Shown: positions 53,188-64,000 of the stretch, piece after piece | How the letters are laid out: the number at the start of each line of letters is the position of its first letter | Position numbering within the stretch: the first letter of the stretch is position 1 | Assembly: GCA_023974075.1 (NCBI GenBank) | Contig: CM043801.1 | Coordinates: 23,045,236-23,109,235, forward strand | DNA: 64,000 nt | Direction: 5' to 3' | DNA from: Chaenocephalus aceratus | Taxonomy: Eukaryota; Chordata; Actinopteri; Perciformes; Channichthyidae | Notes under the pieces: generated by a model | Database searches by the model: none | What the model was told of the DNA's origin: nothing | The model's input: the letters and a program-made list of their open reading frames with translations, nothing else | Position numbers and translations under genes: made by a program

Positions 53188-56100
53188 ATGAACAAACCAC
53201 CACAGCCTATAGCGGGACCCACCTCCGTCCCAAACCCTTCCCCTTCCCCTGGATTGACACAGGTGAGAGCCACTGACTTTGTTTAATACTAGTTGCTGTT
53301 TTTTGTATATTAAAGATAGGTTACATCATTTTTCCTGTATTCTCTCCTCAAGGCCGCCTACGGTCCTGGACAACCCCCTTCTCTTGTCTTTGCCACCCCC
53401 CCACCTCAACAAATGAACTCTGCACCGCAACCAAGACAGGTATTGTTCACATCAGTGTTTTTCCTACTGCTAAAGTTTTAGATTTCAGTGGCTTAAGTAT
53501 GTGATAATTTGCCTTGTATGGGAACCCTCCCTCTTCTACTCTTTCACTAAGACTTCTGACACGGCTTCTTCTACTATAAGGCTTTGGCTAAGTCTCTGTG
53601 TGTGTTTTGGCCTTTTGCCATGTTTCTCCTTGAATGTCAATCGTCGTGACTTCTTTCCTCTCTTCTGCTGTCCTCCCAGTTTGCTGCAGGCCCCCGTACT
53701 TTACACCAACAGGTACTAACACCCTGCACTTTTCCTTACATCCCCAATCTCCTTGGTGTAATGCATGCTTTCAGCTCCACATATTGGAGAATATATAAGC
53801 TTTACTGTTTTATTAGATGAAATAACTTTTCCTGAGGTCCAGTTGCATTTAACTCCAAATCTAATTTTAACAATGCATATTTCTCTATAGGAAATAGTTG
53901 TTGGCCAGGTCAAAAATGTTTATTAGATATCAACAAGTCCTTATTTATTGTTTATCCATCATGCACCCTAACATTTTGTATTAAAGATAATTAGTTGTAG
54001 TACCTGTCCTGCAGCATTTTCACATGCGCCTGCAACCTGTAAAGTGATTCTTTAACCACTCAAGCTGGGACCGAAGAACTCGAGTGGATCGCACTTCCCT
54101 GCAGACCTGAACACAGTTGCATGTCATCGTTTGAGCGTACTATTCATGGCTGAAATATTTTGTTGCTGCCTCTCTTTCTCTTCATTCTTACGGCTTGTAA
54201 TCTTAACTTTTCACATTGTCTCTTGTCCTCATTTTCACTTAAATCTCACTCCCTCTCTTGCTCTCTGCTCATGTGTTGCGCGGCTGAAGGGGGGATACAG
54301 AGCATTACAGGTAACAACTTTTCCCTTCGTCTATCTACCCCCCTCTTAACTCGGGCTAACTTCAGTATAGCTATGAGATTCAGCACTCGGTGTAATTCAA
54401 ATTAGACTCAGTGTAACTCAAGACCTGAACGTGCTGCACATATTGGCAGTCACAGTGAGTGCTTCCAGCTGAGTTTAGGTCTGTGACTGAACACATACAC
54501 AAGCACAACGCTTGTGTATGTGTGTGTGTTCATAACACGTGAGTTAGGACCACAATAGCTAAGACACTAAATAAGCACTTGCTTCTGACATACTCTTCAT
54601 CGGTCTTTATCTTCCCTCATTTGTTTTCTAGAGTTACTATCAGAACCGACCAGCGATGGCCGCGAGTGCTCCAAGGCTGCAGACGAGTAGTGGCCCCCGA
54701 CCTGTCGGACCCACTCACGTCTACCCGCCCAACTCCCAGATGATGATGATTTCCCAGCAGCAGCTGTCTTTTGCTGGCTCCCCTCAGGGATACTTCATCC
54801 CCCCTGGACAGGTTGGTTTACTTTATTAGTATTACTTGGTATCCATTTGACAAATGACATGCAAAGTACATGCATATAACCAGTCTACCCAACAACCTGC
54901 CGATATGATATTAAGTATATCTTAATGATTACCGGGATAATAATCTCATCATGAAATGTACATGTTGTCCCACGCATTGCTGTTCTGGCTCCAAAGTTGA
55001 AGTATTTTTCTCATGAAGAAATACAATTTGAATAATTGGGGTGAACGTCTAAGACATTTAAGTGTTAACAACTGTAAAGGTTCTCTTAGGATCGTAGGGG
55101 ATTACCTGCTCCAACTAAATGAGTGTAAGGAAGCCCCGTTAAACCTACTGCCATGGAAACAAATAATTGTTGGCATAGGAAATTGAGTTCAAAGTAATTT
55201 TCCATTAAAGAGACGGATTGTCAAGCAGCAAAGAATTACGAGTGCCACAGTTTGTCAAATGGTAAACTTAAAAAGACTGAAACATCAACAGCCAGAGAAA
55301 ATCAGTCTTTCTGCTTCAAAAAGCCTGACTGAAGTGTGTGAGCATGTGACGTGTAGGCAAAAGAAGTATAAGCTGCGTTTCAAAAGAAATTGGGACAATC
55401 TGCACAAATGTTAGTTTTTTATCTTCCAAAGACAGATGTTAGAAAAAAGGCTTCTCTTTTTGGGTTAATACAGTGCATTTCTGTGGAGATGACGCATAAT
55501 AATTAAATATGTTGTTGTAATTTCTGTCTCTTTTATTGTTTCTCTGCAGTACCGGGCCCCATATATGCCTCCTACTCAGCAGTATCCAGTGACCACCGGT
55601 ACAGCAGGCTTCTACCCGGGAACTAGCCCTGCTGAATACCCTGCTTATGGTAAGGGGTTTTGGACAAGACCAACAACAACCAAGCACAACTATAAACATG
55701 GACAATTGTCAGTTAAAATCTTTAACACCAGACAAACACATTTAACTTCAGCATGTAGTTTAAGTCTGTATATATTTGCGCGCCTCTTCGCCCATATGGT
55801 ATCGCCGGGTGTGTGTGGTGGTTTTGCTTGGCTGGTTGGTGTGTTTAATGTCTCTGTGGGTGAAACACAGCTGTGTGTGGTGAAGTGCCAGTTGCATGTA
55901 GTCTGGCTTGATTCTGCTTTGGCCTGTGTGCTCTCTATCTGCAGTCTCACCTGACACTGCCTTACAGGTTCCATGAAATGGCTTTGAGACAATAATTGTG
56001 TCCTTTTGCTGGATGCATGTCTAAATAGAAATGCTGTTGGGGGATGGTTTTCATGTAAAGACTAAATATTACTGAAAGCATTCAGGACAAAGACTACCTG

Positions 56101-59100
56101 ATGCAAGCAAATATTTAAGTATTACTGCACGTGTTTATAAATGTGCTATATAAATAAAACTTGATTTGACATGAAACCATTTCTTTTAAATCCCCCCAAA
56201 CACACATCTTGTGTTACTGCTGAAGCATCTTATTTGCTAAAGAAAACTGTGAGGAATTGGCTTGTTAAAACTTAAACCTCACATTATTGTGCTTACACAC
56301 ACCCCTGAGTGTAAAATGAACACATTATAAAACTTTCCAGGAAGAGAATATTTTGATTTGATTTAAGACTCTTTTGACAGAAACAATAAATCAATAAGAT
56401 ACAGACAGAAACACAAGTTACGAACACGTTAAAGGCTTTGTTCATTTCATGGGACCTTTTTAACACCCTGCTTCCTCTGGATCCTCTCATTAACTCATTC
56501 TGCATCTGTCTCTTCCTGCCCTCTCTCCTTCTTTCCTCCCGTCCCTCACTCCCTTCCTCTCGTTTGCTGCGTTGGTTCAGAGCCCTCTCTTGCTGCGAGG
56601 GAGAGGCGGGGTGGTGGGGGGAGAGGGGGCGGGCGAGAGAACGTCCGTCTCTCTCTCCACGGTGCTCCTCTCACCTCCCAGCGCTACCCTGGTGAGTAGT
56701 GTGTGTGTGCTTGTGTGTTGTTCAGCAGGCTTTAGTGGCAACAATCTCTGTGGCCCTTCCTGTCTCTGGTCGTGTTTTTAAATGTGTTTTACTTTTCTTT
56801 ATTCTAACATGAATGTTTGCGTTCGAATGGGATACAAAGTAAAGGTTGCATACATAAGAAAACATTCACCGGTGATCATACCACCAGAAAATACACCTAA
56901 ATGCACACTGTCAGTGACATTAGGGTTAAATCGGGGTGAATTGAACAATTTCGCTGACAATTATATAAAGGTTATACTTAAAATACTTTAGTCTACAAAC
57001 CACACTTTGTGAGCAGTGCTGATATAATTCTCTAACAATATCCTTCAACATCTGCTGAATAAAAAAAACACTAACCCTTGCTAGTAAGCAGGTTTCTTGC
57101 TAGCTGGACCGAAATGTACAACAATCAAGTTCATTGTTTAAACATTCATGAGCTACAAGGTCATGTTGGCTCTTTTCCTTCACTGTACAGCACTTTAACA
57201 TCCTGCTTCTGTCCGACCTTCAGTCTGGATGTGAAGGTCATTACTTCAATGGCGTGTCATAACCAATTTCACTCTAGTGCGTTTGAACCTTAAACTTCAC
57301 ACAGGCAAGCTTTGACATCCAGGGTTTTGAGTAATGGCAGCGTCAATTGATTTCACAACACATCAATTAGCCTGTAGATAAGCCTATATCTATATATAAT
57401 GTCAAAGTTATTTTTTTTGCTTTGACCTTGAACAATTTATAGACTCTGTGGATGCCTGTTTTCTTTCCTACAGGATGCAAGATGTGTTTTCTCTGTTCAA
57501 AGTTCCAAATATGAATGAGGTTAACAGTGTCAGAAAGTACACTGCAAATACTTTTTTTTTCAAGACTACAGGAAAATAAACTCTTGTGACTCCGGATTGG
57601 AGCTGCGTCTGACACTTTTGGGATGGTTTCCTTTTCATTAATACTCTTATTGTTTGATTTACCTGTTACAGCAGGAGCATACTATCCAGCGCAGCCACAG
57701 TACTCCCCAGCTGTCCAGCCGGCACCTGTCATGATAAACCCCGCCCAGCAACAGCAACAAGCCCCGCCTCCTCAGCAACCACAGGCACCACCACAAGGGC
57801 CACCAAAGAGGGAACGCAAACCGGTAGTGTGTCTCAACAAAAGGGCAGCGCGCCTCTTGTCTGAGGTCAAAAAAAAACATTTGAATGGACAAAAAAGTGT
57901 ATTGTCTGTCCAATGTGGAACTTTCCCTTTTACCTGTAAATGACAATAGTGTTCACCATGATGGGTGGCTGCCATAGATCAGTAGCGACGACATTGTTAC
58001 ACACCGGCTGTGCTTTAATTTTGGCTACATGTTAGAAATCTAACCAATATGTATCCTGCCTTTTTATAGATAAGGATACGAGACCCCAACCAGGGCGGGC
58101 GTGATATCACAGAGGAGATCATGTCGGGTGGAAGATCCACCACCACACCGACCCCCCCACAGGTGAGGAGACATTTTGAGAAGACTGTCTTTATTGACTC
58201 ATCTGATCTGAAACGGGAAGATATAGTCATAAAAAGAATGTTTTTTGTTGTTGTATTCTGTCTTGAAAACTAACGAGTCATGGCTCTGTTAATCTAGGAT
58301 TAGGGCTGGGCGATTTTCTAAACAAACCAGACCAAGGCAACATTTCAATACATATTTTCTTTAATAACACAATACAAATAAATGAGATTACCAAGTAGTC
58401 TAGGCCTATGTGAACAAATCAGTTGTTCAAGAATAAAAAAAATAAAATAAAAACAGCACCACGGCACTTGGCTGTCATTAATGTGCAAAGATTTTTTTTA
58501 ATCAAACTGAAAAAAAAATCTCTTGTAGGCCATCCCTGAAAAAACTTGTAAAATGAAATACAACAAATAATGATAATGAAATAAATAATAAAAAAATACC
58601 CTCAAACAAAATAACATCCCTTTAACTTTCTAGGAATTTGTCTTTCTACAGACCTTACACAGAACAGTTGTTTGTTCTATGTATGACCGCTTGTACCCGA
58701 ACCACTTCCATACAACTGAAGTAGCACCTTTTTTAGGAATGAGTTCTTCATCTGTGTTCGTGGACATTTTTATGGTACGTCTGTCGGTGAAGCGGTGAAT
58801 GTGATTGTAGTAGGCTATGTGACTACCCGATCTGCAGCTCTGCACATGCGCACAGTGTTATCAATTAAAATCAATGTTTTTGATGGCATAAAGTACCTTA
58901 AACATACCGTCAGTTTAAATGCTGTTTTATACTGAAAAACCAGAAGTTCTCGTGCGCAGTTGTTAAGCTTTTATTCTGAAAATCCTTCATTTCCGGTTAG
59001 CATTTAGCATGTGGCTAATATACCATTTATTATAGAGGTGAATTTAGTAGCGATATGACACGGAGTGTTGCACACCGAAACCTACTGATTTCAACACTAC

Positions 59101-62100
59101 AACTACTGTATAGACGTCGAGATATTATTATTGCTGAATATTAAATGAAGGTACAGTTTATTTGAATACGTTTGTTTACAGACGTGGGTAGCATGAGACA
59201 ACATCCGGAACTACCAGAAATGAAACCAGCCGTGAAGTTTTTCCTGTATTGAGTATTGATTACAGCGTTCAAAACCATATTAAATCAGGCATGAGAATCA
59301 CTCACCTTTCGGCGAAATTCGCCGTTTTGAATCCAAAATAGGTCGTTTGTGTGATTCATGTAGATCTGCAATAAAATATTTTTGGGATATGGGGGGGGGT
59401 CTGGGACCCGGAATAATCTGCGGCCGCGAGCTGTTATGTGCCATCATGACACGCATGGTGTTTTTTTATATATTATAATGCAGCGCGAGCTGTGTGCTCG
59501 AGTCTTCCTGCCTGTCGGCTCTGCTGCTCCGCGATGATGGTCTAGCTTCAGCAGCCACATTACCGACGGGTGCGTTCGTTAATATTAACTGTGCGGTCCG
59601 GAGTCACTGTGGCACAGACTGGACCACTGGTGAACAGCTGTTAGAACGGGCCGTTCAGGTGTTCAGAGCAGAGCTCCCTGTCGGAGCGCAGAGTGTGCAG
59701 TGAACTGAAAAGTTTTTCTGTCGCAATATTATCGTTGAGCTAGCTAGCTAGCATACATTGTCACTATCTGCTAACGTTAGCTTTAGCCTTCGTTTTCTAA
59801 TAGTTTTTTTTTCATAGGCGATAAACGGAGGTGGTATAAGTATAGATCTTGTACTTGAGTAAAAGTAGAAGCACTCAGATATTGTACTTGAGTAAAAGTA
59901 GAAGTACTCAGATCTTGTACTTGATTAAAAGCAGCAATACTCAGATCTTGTACTTGAGTAAAAGTAGAAGTACTCAGATCTTGTACTTGATTAAAAGTAG
60001 AAGTACTCAGATCTTGTACTTGATTAAAAGCAGAACTACTCAGATCTTGTACTTGAGTAAAAGTAGAAGTACCAGAGTGTAGGAATAGGAATACTCTGTT
60101 AGTAAAAGTACTGCATTCAAAATGTTCCTCAAGTGAAAGTAGAAAAGTATTCTCATCAAAATATAGTGAAAGTAGCGACAGTAAAAGTAGTCGTTGTGCA
60201 GATTGGTCCATTTCAGAATAATATATATGATGTGTTTTATAATGATTGATCATGAAAGTGTTCTCAAAGCTGGTGAAGGTGCAGCTAGTTTGAAGTACTT
60301 TGTATACTGCAGGGTAGCTGGTGGATTTACTCCAGGTGGAACTAAAGTCTGATTCAACACTTGATTAGATTTCACATCATTCATCCAGATCTGTGAAGTA
60401 ACTAAAGGTATTAAATACATGTAGTGGAGTAAAAGTACACCATGTACCTATGAACTGTAGAGGAGAAGAAGAACAAAGTAGCAAAACATTGAAATACTTA
60501 AATAAAGTACAAGTATCTCAAAATTGTACCCAAGTATAGTACTTGAGTTTATGAATTGAGTTACTTTACACCAGATGCCATAAAGATAGAAAGACTCAGC
60601 CTTGCACAGAGGCATGACAATAGATTTTCAAAATGCTCAACAGTGCTGCCAAAATTATAAACTGACTGCTACACAATTAAAATAAATGCTTTTATATATT
60701 TCTATTAGATGTGACTCTTTACCATTTCTGTTATTATTAACACTGCTGCTTTAGTTGTTTTGACTTCTAAATTCCTCTGTTATTCCTCATTTTAAAGCCG
60801 ATATTCCGTGGGGTCGCGGGGCTCAGGTCCTTGTCACCTTTTCCATACCTGATGAGTTTGCATCCCTGATAATACTTAGTAAGGAGGTCATAATATTTTT
60901 GACTCATGGCTGAAGTTAAGTTTCTCCAGCTCACCCCAGGTTGGCAAAAAAATGCATCTAAAAATGCATCAGATTGATGCTTTAAAATATGGAATATTCA
61001 AAATGTTCTTCCGGGGGAGCATGCCCCCGGACCCCCCTAGAGGGATAATATCCTTCTCACCTTTTTCACCCCTGACCCGTTTTCATGCCTGATTAAATGA
61101 AAAGGCGTGTTTAGTTATTATGTAATGTACAATGTCTGAGTCCTCTGTTATGCTCAACAACGAACAACGAACACAGCATAACAGCAGATCGGGTAGTCAC
61201 AGGCAATGTGGCTGAGTTTTGTGCGCGTTCTGGAAAGTGAGAGAGTAAGCTACTACGGAGTCCCTTAAAGCAAAACAAATCTGCGGAGTCTAGAAATGTT
61301 TTAAAATCGCGATTTTTCGGTTCAGCCATTTCATAAACCGTAGGAGAGTAAAAATGCAAATTAATCGTGAAAACCGAAAAAATCGCCCAGCCCTATCTAG
61401 GATTAAGGTTTTGTTTTTCTTATCTAATCCCGAACTATTTTTTTTAACACTATACAATACACAGTACACACGGCAGTCTTTAAAATGACCATAACGCTTA
61501 ATAATCACTTCTTTGAAACGGTCACAAATGATTTCATCACAATTACTTGTGAAAGGCATGGATGTAATTCATAAATACGTTGCAATCTGTGTTTCCATTT
61601 CATTTATCAGAGATTTAAACCCTTATTACTGTTTTGTGACTGCAGGCTTCCACAGCAGAATCGAGTCCTGCACAGACAAACGGAGAAGTTACACAGCCAG
61701 CCACTACAGTGACTAGAATAGGTGAGTACAGTTCCTCAGTTTTGGTTTACATAACGAATACAAGATGGCTGTATTCCACATTTTCCAGATTGTGACTATT
61801 CTGTATATTTTGCTGACCAGATGACAACACTGAGCCTCCTGTGAGCGCTGAAACCCCCCCACCTCCTGCCACAGCAGAATCAGAGCCTGTGGAGGAAGAC
61901 CAACAGGAATCGGATGACCAGGTGACACCGCCTGCTGAGTTAGCCGCACAATCTGTAGCCCCTGCAGCCGCCGCTGAGGTGCCACCCCCATTGAAAAAGG
62001 ACCTGCCGTCTCCCTCCCCCCCCCCTGCAGCAGCAGCAGCAGAGCCTACTGCTGCTCCTGCTGAGGCCGAAAACACAGTTGATACTAAAGTAAGTGACAC

Positions 62101-64000
62101 GGTAGACGCTCCTGTCAGCCCTTCAGCATCATTAGCAGCAAAAGTGGCGCCTGTCAGGAAAGAAGAACCACAGGTTGCCCCAGCTCCTGCTGAGAAGGTA
62201 CTAGAAAAGGAAGAAAATAAAATGGAGGAGGTGAAGAAATCTGAGAAAGAGGAGCAGGTGGCCAGCGCTAAGTTGGAGCCTGCCGTTGAGCTTGCTGCAA
62301 CAGTTACCCCCGAAAAAGAAGCAGAAGAAGAGACGGCTACAAAGACAGAAACAGAGGTCTCTCCGCCTCCGCCCTCTGCAGAGGAACCTGCTGCTGCTGC
62401 TACTCAGACTCAGAGCGCCGCCCCGAGCTCTGAACCTGCTGCTGCTCAGACTCAGAGCGCCGCCCCGAGCTCTGAACCTGCTGCTGCTCAGACTCAGAGC
62501 GCCGCCCCGAGCTCTGAACCTGCTGCTGCTCAGACTCAGAGCGCCGCCCCGAGCTCTGAACCTGCTGCTGCTCAGACTCAGAGCGCCGCCCCGAGCTCTG
62601 AACCTGAACCCACACCGGCTGAGGCAGCAGAGCCTCTCCTCTCCAACGGTCTTCCTCAGGACGCTGAGGAACTCGCTGATGATGTGGCATTAACAGACAC
62701 TACACCCCTTGACAAGCCTGAAGCGTCGCAATCTCAGGAATCCGCACCTGTGGCTAAAACGGCAATGCCTGCCCAGGAGGAAGTAGAAAAGGAGGAGGAG
62801 AAGAAAGAGGAGGAGAGTAAGGAGACAATTGAAGATGCCCCTCCTGCCGCTGTAGGCTGCCCTACAGAGGAATCTACTATGCAAGGTAGGGTGGAGTTTA
62901 TTCTGGCTCACGTGTATGTTTGTTGTTTGTGTCTGTGGTAGATTTTAATATCAACACCGCCTCCTTTTCTTAAAGCTGCAACGTCCGTGCCAAAGAAGAG
63001 GAAGAACATGAAGGAGCTCAACAAGAAGGAGGCCATCGGAGACCTCCTGGACGCCTTCACAGAGGTGAGTGTCAGTCCGGATGACCACATGAAAGATCGA
63101 TATTAGCAAAAGGACACGGTGTTCAAGTGTCTCCGCAATTTCAGACGTATCAACAATATTTTTGAGGACATTTTCTAACACTAAATTCTGCATCAAGTAA
63201 CTTGGTTATCAAAACACGTCCTCATCTCTTGGTGTTTGTGTTTGTCGCAGGAGCAAGAAGCCAAGCCTGCTCCCGAACCCTCGTCCGCTCAGGCCGACCC
63301 GGCACCTGTTGCTCCTCCCGCGCCTCCTGCTGAAGTTGTGGATGAAACCTGGGAGGAGAAGGAGGACAAGCAGAGCGATAAACCTAAAGCAAAGACTGAG
63401 CCAACTGAGGCGAAATACCAGTACAAAGAAGGTATGCTGTGACCAACATGCTCTAGAATTGGCAATACCAAAGAAGAAAGGGGGGCACAGTCAAATGTAT
63501 TTATAATTGTGTTGCAACAGTTGATTCATATATACAATGTTTCTTCCATCTCTCTCAGAACAATGGAAGCCGATAGACCCAGAAGACAAGAAGCGGTACG
63601 ACCGGGTGTTCCTCCTGGGCTTCCAGTTCATCACCGCCAGTATGAACAAACCTGACAACCTGCCCACCATCAGTGACGTGGTCCTGGAAAAGGTAAGGGA
63701 CTTTTGGAAAAAAAGCATTGAGAAATTAAGCAGTCCTCCACTTCTTTAAACATTAACATTTATTTTTAACTTCAGGCAAACAAGACTCCGATGCGGCCTC
63801 CTGACCCAGCTCGCATGATGAATGTCGGTCCTGATTTTACCCCCTCTTATTTGGGGAACCTCGGAAGCAGATCGACGGGGGGACCCCGAGGCCCAGTGAG
63901 TGAAATGGACTCTTCAAAATCCCATGGATATGTGTTGACAAAGGTTTATTTTCTAACTTTTCCTTATATCTTTTCCCACCCCTCCTTTTAGCCACCGGGC
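53188..64000 (+). CDS. eif4g1: eIF4G1, N-terminal half (continues past window)
   Basis: Scaffold of the cap-binding eIF4F complex, cytoplasmic. Coding exons: 53188-53262 (exon from 53140), 53353-53439, 53680-53712, 54290-54310, 54632-54811, 55550-55649, 57672-57823, 58070-58162, 61646-61721, 61821-62885, 62976-63064, 63251-63431, 63559-63692, 63776-63895, and one starting 63992. Phases agree across all of them. It starts [13 protein letters not shown]. The PABP-binding region is [20 protein letters not shown] (58070 on). A long acidic/Pro/Ala-rich exon contains a 14-residue tandem repeat. [20 protein letters not shown] precedes the eIF4E site YDRVFLLGF (63597 on), and [13 protein letters not shown] follows. 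MIF4G, MA3 and W2 lie beyond the right edge. No frame damage seen, unlike the copy at 28375-35960. Confidence 0.93.
53680..53712 (+). other. 33-nt exon of eif4g1
   Basis: Codes [11 protein letters not shown] between AG and GT sites after a pyrimidine-rich tract. The length is a multiple of three, so it can be skipped without changing the frame. It is a candidate cassette exon. Confidence 0.6.
54290..54310 (+). other. 21-nt microexon of eif4g1
   Basis: Codes GGYRALQ, in frame with the exons on both sides. Upstream there is a CT-rich tract and several TGC motifs before the acceptor (CTCTCTTGCTCTCTGCTC, TGTTGCGCGGCTGAAG). TGC close to the acceptor is the signature of microexons activated in neurons by SRRM4. 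Mammalian eIF4G1 has a 21-nt microexon at the corresponding place, from memory and not checked. Confidence 0.7.
58301..61395. mobile_element. hAT element in eif4g1 intron, 8-bp duplication
   Basis: The ends TAGGGCTGGGCGAT and ATCGCCCAGCCCTA are inverted repeats, flanked by TCTAGGAT at 58293-58300 and 61396-61403. On the minus strand at 58630-58845 there is a BED-finger-like start of a hAT transposase ([18 protein letters not shown], then CKVC). No catalytic part was recognised. The interior holds a 33-bp tandem repeat and its host repeat (59838-60560), probably a later insertion. Confidence 0.88.
59838..60560. repeat. Fish repeat with 33-bp tandem units (ACTTGAGTAAAAGTAG family)
   Basis: At 59850-60073 there are about seven copies of a 33-bp unit with GTACTTGAGTAAAAGTAGAA and TACTCAGATCTT. 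The following 500 bases continue in the same motif style and end AAGTACAAGTATC...TACTTGAG. The ORFs on both strands are only translations of the repeat. Confidence 0.8.
62384..62603 (+). repeat. Coding minisatellite in eif4g1, 42-bp unit
   Basis: Five nearly identical copies of a 42-bp unit coding [14 protein letters not shown], inside the long exon 61821-62885 and in frame. It lies in the disordered region between the PABP- and eIF4E-binding sites, where length change should be tolerated. Confidence 0.9.
63597..63617 (+). other. eIF4E-binding motif of eIF4G1
   Basis: Codes YDRVFLL, matching Y-x4-L-hydrophobic. The surrounding [18 protein letters not shown] is the usual continuation in eIF4G1. 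This is where eIF4E docks and 4E-BPs compete. Confidence 0.92.

Noticed and set aside
56580..56691. Possible extra eif4g1 exon between AG and GT sites, GC-rich with GA/CT runs
   Set aside because: 112 bases is not a multiple of three, would break the frame between 55649 and 57672, and the sequence is low complexity.
57623..57943. 106-residue ORF starting before exon 57672 and running into the intron
   Set aside because: It is the eif4g1 exon 57672-57823 extended over both splice sites. The frame continues properly only through the splice to 58070.
59849..60253. Regular 33-bp repeats resembling an array, and long repeat ORFs on both strands
   Set aside because: The units are contiguous with no unique spacers and sit in a fish repeat. 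It is a satellite, not a CRISPR array or a gene.
62286..62693. Leu/Arg-rich ORF and a Ser/Gln-rich minus ORF over the eif4g1 repeat
   Set aside because: Both are other-frame readings of the 42-bp coding repeat; the real frame is the eIF4G1 one.
61841..62941. ORF that starts with ATG at 61841
   Set aside because: It is a piece of the exon 61821-62885 read in another phase start; the exon is internal and ends at GT 62886, so the ATG is not a start.

Overview
The window looks like a chromosomal segment of a teleost fish. The reasons are two intron-containing vertebrate genes (a serum-type transferrin and eif4g1) with short fish-style introns, and repeats typical of fish: BEL/Pao and Ty3/Gypsy LTR elements, a Tx1-like LINE, L2/Rex-like LINE tails, several hAT elements and foldback DNA. 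No bacterial features, CRISPR arrays, tRNA or rRNA genes were seen.

Layout. 1-5890: 5' part of a degenerate BEL/Pao element on the minus strand. 5977-9375: truncated Ty3/Gypsy element, minus strand, with one 377-bp LTR. 9376-10323: unique sequence with an 88-bp copy of the region around eif4g1 exon 1 and two hairpins. 10324-12505: old DNA transposon carrying a LINE fragment. About 12670-26680: a Tx1-like LINE (about 6 kb when its insertions are removed) split by two large insertions. One (12844-16940) is itself a nest up to four levels deep. The other (18875-22733) is a foldback element with arms of about 0.8 kb, inserted at codon 3 of LINE ORF2. 26681-27541: low-complexity TA/GA repeat. 28375-35960: seven exons of a truncated eif4g1 copy with an in-frame stop, and a Gypsy element in one intron that is itself hit by a hAT element. 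35961-41390: no gene; one retroelement tail and a perfect 32-bp-arm palindrome. 41453-48802: complete 17-exon transferrin gene coding for 691 residues. 49080-51200: no gene. About 51223-64000: the 5' half of an apparently intact eif4g1, running off the right edge, with a 3.1-kb hAT element in one intron.

Transferrin is a secreted two-lobed iron carrier. eIF4G1 is the scaffold of the eIF4F translation-initiation complex. I see no sign that the two act together; the link is positional. The most informative feature is a broken eif4g1 copy on the left of transferrin and an intact one on the right, both on the plus strand. The 5' remnant (9.6 kb) and the 3' exons (28.4-36.0 kb) of the broken copy are separated only by transposons and simple repeat. 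This fits an old segmental duplication whose middle was lost and filled by mobile DNA, although a scaffold misjoin cannot be excluded from sequence alone. I did not find a clear new biological system. The strongest leads are the eif4g1 duplication remnant, the foldback element at the LINE ORF2 start, the unassigned DNA-transposon families in the nest, and missing iron-binding histidines in both transferrin lobes.
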